Below, in pieces: positions 1-6,901 of a stretch of 8,608 nucleotides of DNA (position 1 is the first letter of the stretch; each line of letters opens with the position of its first letter). The stretch comes from an uncultured Eubacteriales bacterium. Lineage in GTDB: Bacteria > Bacillota > Clostridia > Oscillospirales > Acutalibacteraceae. The notes under the pieces are model-generated. The model saw nothing but the letters and a program-made list of their open reading frames with translations. It was not told where the DNA came from and did not search any database. The DNA lies in assembly GCA_900316925.1 (NCBI GenBank), contig ONEU01000023.1, positions 1 through 8,608 of the forward strand. The letters are read 5' to 3'. The translations under genes and the position numbers were made by a program.

Positions 1-70
1 GAGGATTCCTGTCGGCTCTGCTGCGCCTGTGAGGATTCCTGTCGGCTCTGCTGCGCCTTGGAGGATTCCC
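1..70. repeat. 30-bp tandem repeat inside the lipoprotein tail
   Basis: Bases 1-30 and 31-60 are identical at 28 of 30 positions, differing only in the last two bases, and 61-70 begins a third copy. Read on the minus strand they encode the ten-residue unit (K/Q)AQQSRQESS. The related string around 163-175 shows the same GGATTCCTG core. The array is cut by the window edge, so its full copy number is unknown. Confidence 0.9.
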
Positions 71-950
71 CAACGCCGGACTGTTCATTGACAGTCCCCG
101 GTTTTTTGCTCTCCTCCTGTGCAGAACTCTGTGGGCCGGTCTCCGCACGGGAGCTTTCCTTCCTGGAGGATTCCTGATGGGAGGTCTCGGAGGGAGCACC
201 GGTGGCGGTGATCTTGATACCGTCGGCATTCTCCGTATTCACGGCTACCTCTCCTACGGTGATGCCCGTAAAGGCGATCACGGCGGAATCAAGCTCCAGG
301 GAATATTTTCCTATCGGACGCTTCTTTTCCTCGGAATATTGCAGCAGGGTCGCCGTGGACGGTGCCTCCTGCGTGCTCAGGGACAGCAGCACGATATCAT
401 CCGCTTTATCATTGACGATATTGGCTACCACCAGTTCATCGTAGGTTTCGTCCACCTTCATCTCATAGACGCCCTCGCTGGTCATGGAGTACGCCGTCAT
501 GGTCTTTTTGGCGGAGTTATAGGCCGTCCAGCCGATGAGGATCTCCTCATTCTTGTCGCCGTTGATGTCCTTGAACAGCACACGGTCAATTCCCGACCCC
601 GTGTTGGAGAAGGTTCCTGCACATTCCCAGGCATTCTCCCGGTAGGTGATGACCGACACATTCAGCTTGGTATCCTTTTCGGTGGAATACAGCGCCAGGG
701 CATATTCGTTTTTGGTGTTCTCATTGTGCATGATGATCGCAGAACGGTTGTCGCCTGCCTGCGGATATTTCAGAGTATAGCTGCCGCCTGCTTCCTTGGA
801 CAGAATGTCCTGTATCTCGGCCTTGTCCCCCGTGGCACGGGGAGGCCGCAGCATGGAATCGGCACCAAAGGCCGCATCCGAACATCCCGACAGCATCAGC
901 GTCAGGGTCAGCCCTGCGATGGCTGCCGTTTTCTTAATCTTTCCTTTCAA
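1..950 (-). CDS. Putative surface lipoprotein with FG-GAP-like motif and Ser/Gln-rich tail (3' end beyond window)
   Basis: 316 codons are visible and the reading frame is open at the window edge. I chose the TTG at 948-950 as start because a GAGGG ribosome site lies 8 nt upstream of it; an in-frame GTG at 957-959 has no properly spaced site. The N-terminus is a lipoprotein signal: basic residues (KGKIKK), a hydrophobic stretch, and the lipobox L-S-G-C with lipidated Cys23, so the protein should be anchored outside the membrane. Residues 128-136 read DINGDKNEE, the D-x-N-x-D-x-N-x-E calcium-loop pattern typical of FG-GAP/VCBS repeats, and residues 174-189 (around NIVNDKADDIVLL) look like a degenerate second copy. 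From about residue 254 the chain is low-complexity Ser/Gln/Glu/Arg and ends in ten-residue repeats. It overlaps the end of trmB by 17 nt, which suggests translational coupling in one transcript. The cellular role is unknown; the start and lipobox are well supported. Confidence 0.8.
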   Translation of the reverse strand, partial: MKGKIKKTAAIAGLTLTLMLSGCSDAAFGADSMLRPPRATGDKAEIQDILSKEAGGSYTLKYPQAGDNRSAIIMHNENTKNEYALALYSTEKDTKLNVSVITYRENAWECAGTFSNTGSGIDRVLFKDINGDKNEEILIGWTAYNSAKKTMTAYSMTSEGVYEMKVDETYDELVVANIVNDKADDIVLLSLSTQEAPSTATLLQYSEEKKRPIGKYSLELDSAVIAFTGITVGEVAVNTENADGIKITATGAPSETSHQESSRKESSRAETGPQSSAQEESKKPGTVNEQSGVGESSKAQQSRQESSQAQQSRQES

Positions 951-1650
951 TCTGATCACCCTCTGTCAGCTCTGGCTCCTCCTTCACGGTAAGCCCGGTC
1001 TTCTGGGCTATGAGGAACTTGATTTTGATCCCCTCGTCTGAAAACATCTTTTCGTGCTCTGTGATGATATTCGGTTCATAGCCTGACGAATGCAGGTCGT
1101 AGGTGAGATAGGTTACGGTGAAACCGCATTCCTGAAAGTATTCCAGGCTCTCGGCAAACAGCTCGTCATCGTCTGTCTTGAAATGCACCTCTCCTCCGTC
1201 CCTGAGGAAATCCCGGTAATGCATCAGCTGCCGCGGGTGCGTCAGACGGCGCTTCTTATGCTTGGCACGCGGCCAGGGATTACAAAAATTGATATAGATC
1301 CTGTCCACCAGATCCTCCGGTCCGAGCATCATATCAATGCGTTCAATATTGTGAGCGGTCAGCAGCACATTATCGGGCTCACGGCCGCCTGCCGCATAGA
1401 CTTTCTCCACATTCCGCTTGGCAAGTCCCAGCATCTCATACTTGATATCAACGGCAAGATAGTTGATCTCCGGGTTCCGGAAGGCCGCCTGTGAGATGAA
1501 GCCGCCCTTGCCGCAGCCAAGCTCCAGATAAAACGGCCGCTCCGTCGGGAACTGCTCCAGCCACCGGTTCTTCAGCTGATCGGGCTGCTGCACAAAAAAG
1601 CTGCTTGCCTCTAATTCCGGTCTCGCCCATGGTTTATGTCTGATTCTCAT
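934..1650 (-). CDS. trmB: tRNA (guanine-N7-)-methyltransferase TrmB
   Basis: 238 residues, normal length for TrmB, the S-adenosylmethionine-dependent enzyme that makes m7G at position 46 of tRNA variable loops in the cytoplasm. Visible family landmarks are the SAM-binding motif ELGCGKGGF (residues 43-51), the acidic end of strand 2 at VDIK (67-70), the signature NFCNPWPRAKHKKRRL (121-136), and HFKTDDDELF (156-165). The signature has Asn124 where many family members have Asp (DPWP); I think NPWP also occurs in clostridial homologues but cannot check that. An AGGA site at 1661-1664 lies 10 nt before the ATG. The gene is first in a two-gene operon with the lipoprotein, whose start lies inside its last codons. 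Identification is secure. Confidence 0.95.
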   Translation of the reverse strand: MRIRHKPWARPELEASSFFVQQPDQLKNRWLEQFPTERPFYLELGCGKGGFISQAAFRNPEINYLAVDIKYEMLGLAKRNVEKVYAAGGREPDNVLLTAHNIERIDMMLGPEDLVDRIYINFCNPWPRAKHKKRRLTHPRQLMHYRDFLRDGGEVHFKTDDDELFAESLEYFQECGFTVTYLTYDLHSSGYEPNIITEHEKMFSDEGIKIKFLIAQKTGLTVKEEPELTEGDQIERKD

Positions 1651-1687
1651 ACCTGCACATTCCTGTCTTTCATAAACTTCACACTAC

Positions 1688-1696
1688 ATTATAACA
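1688..1696 (-). promoter_or_regulatory. Extended -10 promoter for trmB
   Basis: On the minus strand this reads TGTTATAAT, a perfect -10 hexamer with the extended TGn motif, about 38 nt before the trmB ATG. No good -35 hexamer sits 16-18 nt further upstream, which is common for extended -10 promoters. Transcription would begin near 1681. Confidence 0.65.
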
Positions 1697-1749
1697 AATA
1701 ACGCTGATAAGTATTTTCTTATTTAGAATTATAATTGGATAAATTCGTC

Positions 1750-1793
1750 AAAAAAACAGCGGGATGCTCCCGCAGGCAGCAGCACCCCGCTGT
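1750..1793 (-). terminator. Intrinsic terminator of the membrane-protein gene
   Basis: Arms 1756-1763 and 1786-1793 pair over 8 bp (ACAGCGGG with CCCGCTGT). After one mismatch, TGCT (1765-1768) pairs with AGCA (1781-1784). On the minus strand the stem is followed by seven T (1756-1750). It lies about 43 nt after the stop of the gene at 1837-2277 and separates that gene from the trmB promoter. Confidence 0.9.
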
Positions 1794-1836
1794 AACAGAT
1801 TGCTGTCCGGTTCACACAGGCGTTTCGTCAAGACAT

Positions 1837-2277
1837 TCAATCCGTCAGACAACGCACCAGAAACAGGACACTGATAAGCATAAACGCAAAGAAAAAGGCT
1901 GTCAGACCGATCATTACGGCGCCGATCACAGAGCCGACCGCAAGATCAACCGAGACGGCAATACTGCCCGCAGCGATCGTACCGAAGATGCCGAAGAACA
2001 GGCCGCCGAGGTGACAGCGGATGCAGGCACGCAGAGCGGAACCTCTCCCGGAGGCAAAGGCGCCGATCAGCACCGCAAACAGGAATACAATGCCGGTAAT
2101 CAGCGCCGTGAGCAGCGCGGTAAAGGGAGCCGTGAGCAGCGCATTGATAAAGAGCAGCACCGCAGCAGCAGCAAAGACCAGACCGCCGATAATCCCCACC
2201 AACACCATAACACCCTGCATACATCTGTTGCAGCGTACACGTTCCTCGTTCTGACAACAATCATATCCGCACAACAT
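1837..2277 (-). CDS. Small four-helix membrane protein with Cys-rich N-terminus, unknown function
   Basis: 146 residues. The ATG has a strong AAGGAG site (2288-2293) 10 nt upstream, which supports this start. The first 20 residues carry five cysteines, including C7-C8 and a C16-x2-C19 pair, followed by four hydrophobic segments at about 22-45, 52-74, 90-110 and 114-141. Between helices 2 and 3 is a short basic loop with another Cys pair (C85, C88). The N-terminal and loop cysteines could bind a metal or form disulfides, but nothing shows this directly. I do not recognise the family. The gene stands alone, with its own terminator downstream and divergently transcribed DNA upstream. The coding call rests on the ribosome site, the coherent membrane topology and the terminator placed just after the stop. 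Confidence 0.75.
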   Translation of the reverse strand: MLCGYDCCQNEERVRCNRCMQGVMVLVGIIGGLVFAAAAVLLFINALLTAPFTALLTALITGIVFLFAVLIGAFASGRGSALRACIRCHLGGLFFGIFGTIAAGSIAVSVDLAVGSVIGAVMIGLTAFFFAFMLISVLFLVRCLTD

Positions 2278-2400
2278 TACTATTCAACTCCTTCTATCAG
2301 ATTTCGGGACATTCAGCAACAGCTTCCGTCAGCCGTCGGTTTTCACATCCGTACTGTATCTACAGTTCTTTTCAGGAAGCATCGGTTGCTTTCCCTTATT

Positions 2401-2406
2401 ATTATA
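2401..2406 (-). promoter_or_regulatory. Candidate -10 for the membrane-protein gene
   Basis: TATAAT on the minus strand, about 120 nt upstream of the ATG at 2277. No convincing -35 lies at the right distance, so this is only the best match found in the region. Confidence 0.3.
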
Positions 2407-2530
2407 TGCATGGGAGTAAAGTAGGTGCTGCATCATCTCGTCAGAAAACGTGTACAGACCCTCAATCCTTAAAAATCTATCCTCGTCAACAGCTGCAAGG
2501 CTTGTGCCGCAGCGAATTTTGGAAAGGGGT

Positions 2531-2572
2531 CCGGAGAAAACCTTTTTTTCGCCAGAATAAGGTTTTCCCCGG
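2531..2572. repeat. Long imperfect inverted repeat upstream of the map promoter
   Basis: Arms 2531-2544 (CCGGAGAAAACCTT) and 2559-2572 (AAGGTTTTCCCCGG) pair at 13 of 14 positions around a 14-nt loop. Neither strand has a T-run directly after the stem, so it does not look like a terminator. A second, mutually exclusive pairing is possible between GCCAG (2551-2555) and CTGGC (2576-2580). It lies upstream of the predicted map start site, so any role would be at the DNA level or in a leftward transcript. Confidence 0.6.
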
Positions 2573-2619
2573 TAACTGGCAGGTGAAAATTGATTTTCCT
2601 GGGGTGAATCAGGAAGGTG

Positions 2620-2648
2620 TTTACTTTTGAGAAAAAGAGGCGTATAAT
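2620..2648 (+). promoter_or_regulatory. Sigma-A type promoter for map
   Basis: TTTACT at 2620-2625 matches four of six -35 bases. A 17-bp spacer leads to a perfect TATAAT at 2643-2648. Transcription should start near 2655, giving a short leader of about 30 nt before the ATG at 2686. Confidence 0.75.
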
Positions 2649-2685
2649 AATAATTGAAATTTACAAAGAAAAGAGAAAATGTGCT

Positions 2686-3555
2686 ATGAAAATCGGAAGA
2701 AACGACCCCTGCTGGTGCGGCAGCGGAAAAAAGTACAAAAAATGTCACGAGGAGTTTGATGAGAAAATCTCCTTTATCAAAAGTCAGGGACATGAAGTGC
2801 CGGATCACAGTATCATCAAGACACCTGAACAGATTGCGGCAATCCGCGAAAGCTGTCAGATCAATATCGCAGTGCTGGACTATGTAGCTGAGCATATCCG
2901 CGAGGGAATGACCACGCAGGAGATCGACGATCTCGTCTCCCAGAAAACTGCGGAGCTTGGCGGTATCCCCGCACCCCTGAACTATCAGGGCTATCCTAAA
3001 AGCGTGTGTACCTCGATCAATGAAATCGTGTGCCACGGAATCCCCTCCGATAAGGTCGTGCTCAAGGACGGCGATATTATCAACGTGGATGTCTCTACCA
3101 TCTATCACGGCTATTTCTCCGATTCCTCCCGTATGTTCTGTATCGGCAACGTCAGCCCCGAAAAGAAAAAACTCGTGGATGTCGTTAAGGAATGTGTGGA
3201 GATTGGTCTGGAACAGGTGAAGCCCTGGTCATTTTTGGGTGACATGGGGCAGGCTGTGCATGAACACGCCGTCAAAAACGGATACAGCGTGGTCAGGGAG
3301 ATCGGCGGTCACGGCGTCGGACTGGAATTCCATGAGGACCCGTGGGTAAGCTATGTCTCCAAGGCAGGCGAGGAAATGCTGCTCGTACCGGGTATGATCT
3401 TCACCATCGAGCCGATGGTGAACATGGGGACAGACCGCGTTTATGTCGATAAGGACGACAACTGGACCATCTATACCGCAGACAAAAAACCCTCCGCACA
3501 GTGGGAGATCATGGTGCTGGTCACGGAGGACGGACATGAGGTACTTTGCTACTGA
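2686..3555 (+). CDS. map: Methionine aminopeptidase type I with N-terminal SEC-C zinc motif
   Basis: 289 residues. The enzyme removes the initiator methionine from new proteins in the cytoplasm using a two-metal centre. All five metal ligands are visible: D135 (NVDVS), D146 (YFSDSS), H209 (GGHGVG), E242 (TIEPM) and E274 (AQWEI). The substrate-contact histidines H117 (CHGIP) and H216 (EFHED) are also present. Residues 4-21 form a SEC-C motif with C9, C11, C20 and H21, a zinc-binding extension found on type I enzymes of many Firmicutes and thought to help ribosome docking. I placed the start at the ATG of MKIG because SEC-C domains begin there. The frame is open further upstream, but the extra residues do not match the family and overlap the promoter. 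The ribosome site is weak (AGAG about 12 nt upstream). The gene is monocistronic, with its own promoter and terminator. Confidence 0.96.
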   Translation: MKIGRNDPCWCGSGKKYKKCHEEFDEKISFIKSQGHEVPDHSIIKTPEQIAAIRESCQINIAVLDYVAEHIREGMTTQEIDDLVSQKTAELGGIPAPLNYQGYPKSVCTSINEIVCHGIPSDKVVLKDGDIINVDVSTIYHGYFSDSSRMFCIGNVSPEKKKLVDVVKECVEIGLEQVKPWSFLGDMGQAVHEHAVKNGYSVVREIGGHGVGLEFHEDPWVSYVSKAGEEMLLVPGMIFTIEPMVNMGTDRVYVDKDDNWTIYTADKKPSAQWEIMVLVTEDGHEVLCY

Positions 3556-3560
3556 TACAC

Positions 3561-3594
3561 ACGGCAGACAGGAATCCCCTGTCCGCCGTTTTTT
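3561..3594 (+). terminator. Intrinsic terminator of map
   Basis: CGGC (3562-3565) and GACAGG (3567-3572) pair with CCTGTC (3578-3583) and GCCG (3585-3588), with one A/C mismatch inside the stem and a 5-nt loop. Six T follow (3589-3594). It begins 6 nt after the map stop codon. Confidence 0.93.
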
Positions 3595-3655
3595 GTTTCC
3601 CCTTTTTCAAAGCACTCCGCCGCCATTAAATATTACACAAAAAGCCGATAGAAGC

Positions 3656-3684
3656 TTGAATCATTTTATATAATATGGTATGAT
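3656..3684 (+). promoter_or_regulatory. Promoter of the zinc-ribbon LRR gene
   Basis: TTGAAT at 3656-3661, a 17-bp spacer, and TATGAT at 3679-3684 preceded by TGG, giving an extended -10. A separate TATAAT at 3669-3674 overlaps but has no -35 partner. The expected start near 3691 leaves a leader of about 70 nt before the ATG at 3764. Confidence 0.7.
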
Positions 3685-3763
3685 AATCCTGTATACAGTT
3701 TTGTTTCGTGAACTCTTTCTACGATTCAACCCGCACCCGTGATGAATGAAATGAGGTAATACT

Positions 3764-6130
3764 ATGGCTAAAATTCCCGTCAAATGTGCCGAATGTCACA
3801 AGCTCTTTCAGACTGACGCAATTCAGGATTATTCCGAGTGTCCATTTTGCGGGGCTATCAGTGAAACCGCCGAGATCAGTCATCTTTCGGCATTGTGCTC
3901 CGAGTGTCAGCACGTCCTGATGGTCCATACTATCCAGAACTTTGTAAAATGCTCCTACTGCGGAAAGATCAACAGAACCTCCAAGCTGCGCTTCCTTGAA
4001 AAAGAACCGATCATTCCTGACAAGGAACCCGCCGATGAGAAACCGACAGTATTGTTTCCCATCCTGAAGCAGGAGGATGCTCCTCTTCCCGATCTTCTGT
4101 CCACAGATGAAGAAAAAACCGCTCCGCTGACAGGTGAGCAACAGAATGACCCGTCAGATGCCGCGGAACAGCCGGTCTCCCCACTGCCTGATAGGATCGT
4201 CCGGGAATCCCCGACAAATTCCAACCGGTTCGGGGAGCCCTTGTCCGGGCTGTCAAGCCTGATGTCAACCGTTCATCTGGACGAATACCCCATGGTACAG
4301 GAAGAGCAGAAAGCGTCCCAGGAAAACCGGGATTTTTTCTCCCCCACGACCTCCTCCATCCCCCAGGAGATCACCCTGCAGGATACCGGCAGTCTTCCTC
4401 TGCCCGACGGGGATACCTTTACTTCTCTGTTCTATACGGCTAACCCCCCCGAACCCTCCGCCCCGTTCTCTCCCGAACAGCAGTTGGGCGTTACCTCTTC
4501 CTTTCCCGACGATCCTTTCGCGGAAGCTGCCACCCTTGAGGATTTCACGGTGATGTGCAGAGAGGAGGATGATCCTCCCGTGGAAATCATCAAAGCATTC
4601 TCCCAACAGGGATTTCTCCTGAACCCGGATACCTATCTGTTTGAGAATGACGGGCAGAGCTATCTGTGGTTTGAATTTCCGAAAATGCTGCGGGAAAACC
4701 TGTCGCCGGAAAATCTCAGTGAGCTTGAAGACCGTATGCTCTCTGCCAAAAAGGAGCGTTCCGGCAAGTACTATCTGAACAACGGAGACCTGACCACCGA
4801 CGAGCCGGAACCGTCTGTCAGCATTGATGCGCTTTGGGACGACCTCTGCGGGGATGAGGTGTTTTTCTCCGAGCTGATGCGGTTCCTGCAGGTGTACCAG
4901 GACTGGTACAACGAAGAACAGCCTTCGGATTATCTCTACCACCTGACCGTCTCTCACACCTCCGATCTCCCTCTCTATGCCAGAGAGGGGTATTATGATG
5001 AGTTCCCCATCTCTCTGGAGGACTTTCCCGAGGATTCCATTATCTCGGTGACCATCAGCGGCACCGTCGGTACCGTCACCCGTGATATGTTTACCTCCCC
5101 CGAGAACATTTCCACCGTCATCCTGGAGGAAGGAATCGAACAGATCGGCGAAGGGGCTTTTGCGTCATTCCCGTCCCTGAATTTTGTCGAACTCCCGGAG
5201 GGTCTTACTACGATCGGCAAAAAAGCGTTCTGCGGCTGCTCCTCTCTGATCGACATCAATTTCCCCGCAACCCTGTGCGAGATCGGTAAGGCAGCATTCA
5301 GCGGCTGTAGTTCCCTCAGTACGCTCATCCTGCCGTCCGGCGTCCGTCTGGCTTCTGCCGCATTCAAAGGCTGCACGGGATTACATCACCTGCTGTCCAA
5401 GCCGGGGCTGGACACCGACCTGTATTATAATGACCTGACGGTTCATCCCGGACGGGAAAAGAACCTTGCCCATATCATCAATCTTGCAAAAATGGAATGT
5501 TCCCTTCCCGAGCTTCTGGAAAAGAAAGAGGTGGATGATGAACCGGTAGAACACCTCACGCCCGAGGAATCCGGAGATTATCCCGTCATCGGCGAGAACT
5601 GCTTCTCCGGCTGCGATTCTCTGGAGATCGTCTTTATCCCCAACGGCACGTTCAACATCCAGGCATATGCCTTTGAGAGCTGCACCTCCCTGCAGAAGGT
5701 GTTTCTCCCCAACTCCCTGGCGGATATCCAGGATACGGCGTTTCTCTGGTGCCCCCAGGCAGAGCCGCTGTTCCTGCTGGACAACGAATATACCCACGAT
5801 GACCAGACCGACGAGAACAGCTGGTGGTATGCCGCTGTGGACGCCCTGGAGAAAAAGGCCCGCGCTTCCTTCAAATGCCGGTGTGAAAATGAGATGAAGC
5901 TTTCTCTGACAAGTGTCAGAATCCCCGAAGGCATCGAAGCCGTTCCCGTCCGTGCCTTTGAAAACTGTCTGGAGCTGCGGAACGTCTATCTCCCGGAGAC
6001 TCTGAAAAAGATCGGCTCCCGTGCTTTCGCGGGGTGCCGTAATCTGACGTATATCCGGTTCCCCGAAAGCGTGACCGACATTGCCCCCGATGCGTTTGAA
6101 GACTGTCCGTCCTCCCTCTGGATCCCATAA
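3764..6130 (+). CDS. Tandem zinc-ribbon protein with BspA-type leucine-rich repeats (788 aa)
   Basis: The ATG follows GAGG (3753-3756) with 7 nt spacing. Residues 8-29 and 45-66 are two copies of the same module, each C-x2-C-x14-C-x2-C, offset by 37 residues and sharing CxEC and CxxCG; they should each bind one zinc. Residues 80-260 are Pro/Ser/Glu-rich and probably disordered. Residues 260-400 are acidic and aromatic-rich and form an unrecognised globular segment. From about 426 there are LRR_5 (BspA-type) repeats in three blocks, near 426-537, 606-676 and 713-788, with the typical I-G-x-x-A-F-x-G-C-x-S-L and LPEGLTTIG patterns; loops between blocks are less regular. There is no signal peptide, transmembrane helix or sorting signal, so despite its secreted relatives the protein looks cytosolic. 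BspA LRRs usually mediate protein binding. The partner and role are unknown. It is flanked by its own promoter and faces a convergent operon. Confidence 0.9.
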   Translation: MAKIPVKCAECHKLFQTDAIQDYSECPFCGAISETAEISHLSALCSECQHVLMVHTIQNFVKCSYCGKINRTSKLRFLEKEPIIPDKEPADEKPTVLFPILKQEDAPLPDLLSTDEEKTAPLTGEQQNDPSDAAEQPVSPLPDRIVRESPTNSNRFGEPLSGLSSLMSTVHLDEYPMVQEEQKASQENRDFFSPTTSSIPQEITLQDTGSLPLPDGDTFTSLFYTANPPEPSAPFSPEQQLGVTSSFPDDPFAEAATLEDFTVMCREEDDPPVEIIKAFSQQGFLLNPDTYLFENDGQSYLWFEFPKMLRENLSPENLSELEDRMLSAKKERSGKYYLNNGDLTTDEPEPSVSIDALWDDLCGDEVFFSELMRFLQVYQDWYNEEQPSDYLYHLTVSHTSDLPLYAREGYYDEFPISLEDFPEDSIISVTISGTVGTVTRDMFTSPENISTVILEEGIEQIGEGAFASFPSLNFVELPEGLTTIGKKAFCGCSSLIDINFPATLCEIGKAAFSGCSSLSTLILPSGVRLASAAFKGCTGLHHLLSKPGLDTDLYYNDLTVHPGREKNLAHIINLAKMECSLPELLEKKEVDDEPVEHLTPEESGDYPVIGENCFSGCDSLEIVFIPNGTFNIQAYAFESCTSLQKVFLPNSLADIQDTAFLWCPQAEPLFLLDNEYTHDDQTDENSWWYAAVDALEKKARASFKCRCENEMKLSLTSVRIPEGIEAVPVRAFENCLELRNVYLPETLKKIGSRAFAGCRNLTYIRFPESVTDIAPDAFEDCPSSLWIP

Positions 6131-6143
6131 CGCTTTCCTCAGC

Positions 6144-6185
6144 AAAAAATGCCGCACATTCGTTTTCACCAACGATGTGCGGCAT
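6144..6185 (-). terminator. Terminator between the convergent LRR gene and flavoprotein operon
   Basis: A near-perfect hairpin pairs 6149-6164 with 6171-6185 (10 bp, one bulged T, 5 bp) around the loop TTCACC. On the minus strand it is followed by a run of T (6149-6144), so it clearly ends the leftward operon 19 nt after the stop at 6204. On the plus strand the trailing bases are only AT-rich, so it may also serve the LRR gene weakly. Confidence 0.92.
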
Positions 6186-6203
6186 CATTATTATCCGGGC
6201 GGG

Positions 6204-6887
6204 TCATACGGTTCCGTTGACAATCTGTGCATAGGTGTCCTCCGGAATCATCGGCGAGGTGATCTGCGCAAGCAGCTCCGGCGCAATCTCACCGGTTTCG
6301 GCAAGCTGTCTGCCGGCCTGCCGGACAAGTGCCAGCCGCGGGACCGTTACCTCCGCAGCTTCCGGGGCATGGAACATCGGACTTTCAGGAACCGTGATAA
6401 TGGTATGGCCGTTCGGGAAGCAGAGTCGGAACTGTGCCACCGCAGGCTCAAAGTTATGCGTACTGTTGGGAAATCCGCAGCCGCAGATCATCACATACCG
6501 CAGATGTTCAAAAGACGCCTGTCCCACGTGCTCATAGCGGTCCCCGACCTTCTGCATGGCCATAGACGACAGCGGCAGCGTGCGGTCCATCAACGCCTTC
6601 AGCGGAGCCGGCATCCCATAGCAATACAGCGGATAGCTGAACACCAGGAGATCACTTTCCAGTATCTCTTCCAGGATCGCACTCATATCATCCTGGTGCA
6701 CACACATTCCCCCGTTCCGCATACAGGCGAAACACCCCTTACAGTATGCGATATCCTTCTCAACGGCATGAATCGTGTGTATCTCATTCTGAGAAACCTC
6801 GTTCATCCCTTCCAGAAAAGCACGGGTGATGACAAGGGTGTCGCTCTCCTCCTTTTTGGGACTTCCGTTAATGACCAGTATTTTCAT
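6204..6887 (-). CDS. Iron-sulfur flavoprotein-like NAD(P)H-dependent FMN reductase
   Basis: 227 residues with a flavodoxin-like fold. The N-terminal strand KILVINGSPKK (2-12), followed by S15-D16-T17, is the FMN phosphate-binding loop of the NADPH-dependent FMN reductase family, and FSYPLYCYGMPAPLKALMDR (residues 83-102) is the family's second flavin-contact segment. Residues 49-62 hold C-x2-C-x2-C-x6-C, the compact cysteine motif used by archaeal and clostridial iron-sulfur flavoproteins to hold a 4Fe-4S cluster; many homologues keep it. The likely role is cytosolic electron transfer or reduction of quinones, nitro-compounds or oxidants, but the substrate cannot be read from sequence. A GGAGG site (6895-6899) lies 7 nt before the ATG. 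The gene starts 14 nt after the DUF3795 gene, so the two share one mRNA. Family assignment is firm; cluster binding is inferred. Confidence 0.88.
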   Translation of the reverse strand: MKILVINGSPKKEESDTLVITRAFLEGMNEVSQNEIHTIHAVEKDIAYCKGCFACMRNGGMCVHQDDMSAILEEILESDLLVFSYPLYCYGMPAPLKALMDRTLPLSSMAMQKVGDRYEHVGQASFEHLRYVMICGCGFPNSTHNFEPAVAQFRLCFPNGHTIITVPESPMFHAPEAAEVTVPRLALVRQAGRQLAETGEIAPELLAQITSPMIPEDTYAQIVNGTV

Positions 6888-6901
6888 TATTCTGCCTCCA
6901 G

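Larger units (their letters stand above)
2278..2685. other. Divergent intergenic region between the membrane protein and map
   Basis: About 400 bases without a gene I can support. It holds the ribosome site of the leftward gene (2288-2293), a possible leftward -10 (2401-2406), a long imperfect inverted repeat (2531-2572), a smaller GAAAAT/ATTTTC inverted repeat (2585-2598) and the map promoter (2620-2648). A leftward open frame enters from inside map and ends at 2329. Its last 60 or so codons look moderately protein-like, but no ribosome site or recognised family supports it. Confidence 0.6.

Noticed and set aside
1..60. CRISPR-like repeat array
   Set aside because: The copies adjoin without spacers and encode an in-frame ten-residue repeat.
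177..992. Open plus-strand frame of 271 codons
   Set aside because: It lies opposite the lipoprotein gene, has no family features, and the minus strand shows a lipobox, a ribosome site and repeat-coding consistency.
2406..2630. Plus-strand frame of 74 codons before map
   Set aside because: No ribosome site, runs through the hairpin region and into the map promoter, with no recognisable motif.
2329..3108. Minus-strand open frame of 259 codons overlapping map
   Set aside because: Most of it mirrors the secure map coding sequence. The part outside (2329-2520) reads somewhat protein-like, but no ribosome site precedes the internal ATGs and no family is recognised.
4265..4957. Minus-strand frame of 230 codons inside the LRR gene
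   Set aside because: Antisense shadow of a protein with clear domains on the plus strand; no ribosome site or motif.
5381..6172. Minus-strand frame of 263 codons inside the LRR gene
   Set aside because: Its regularity comes from the complementary LRR repeats, and it starts inside the terminator hairpin.
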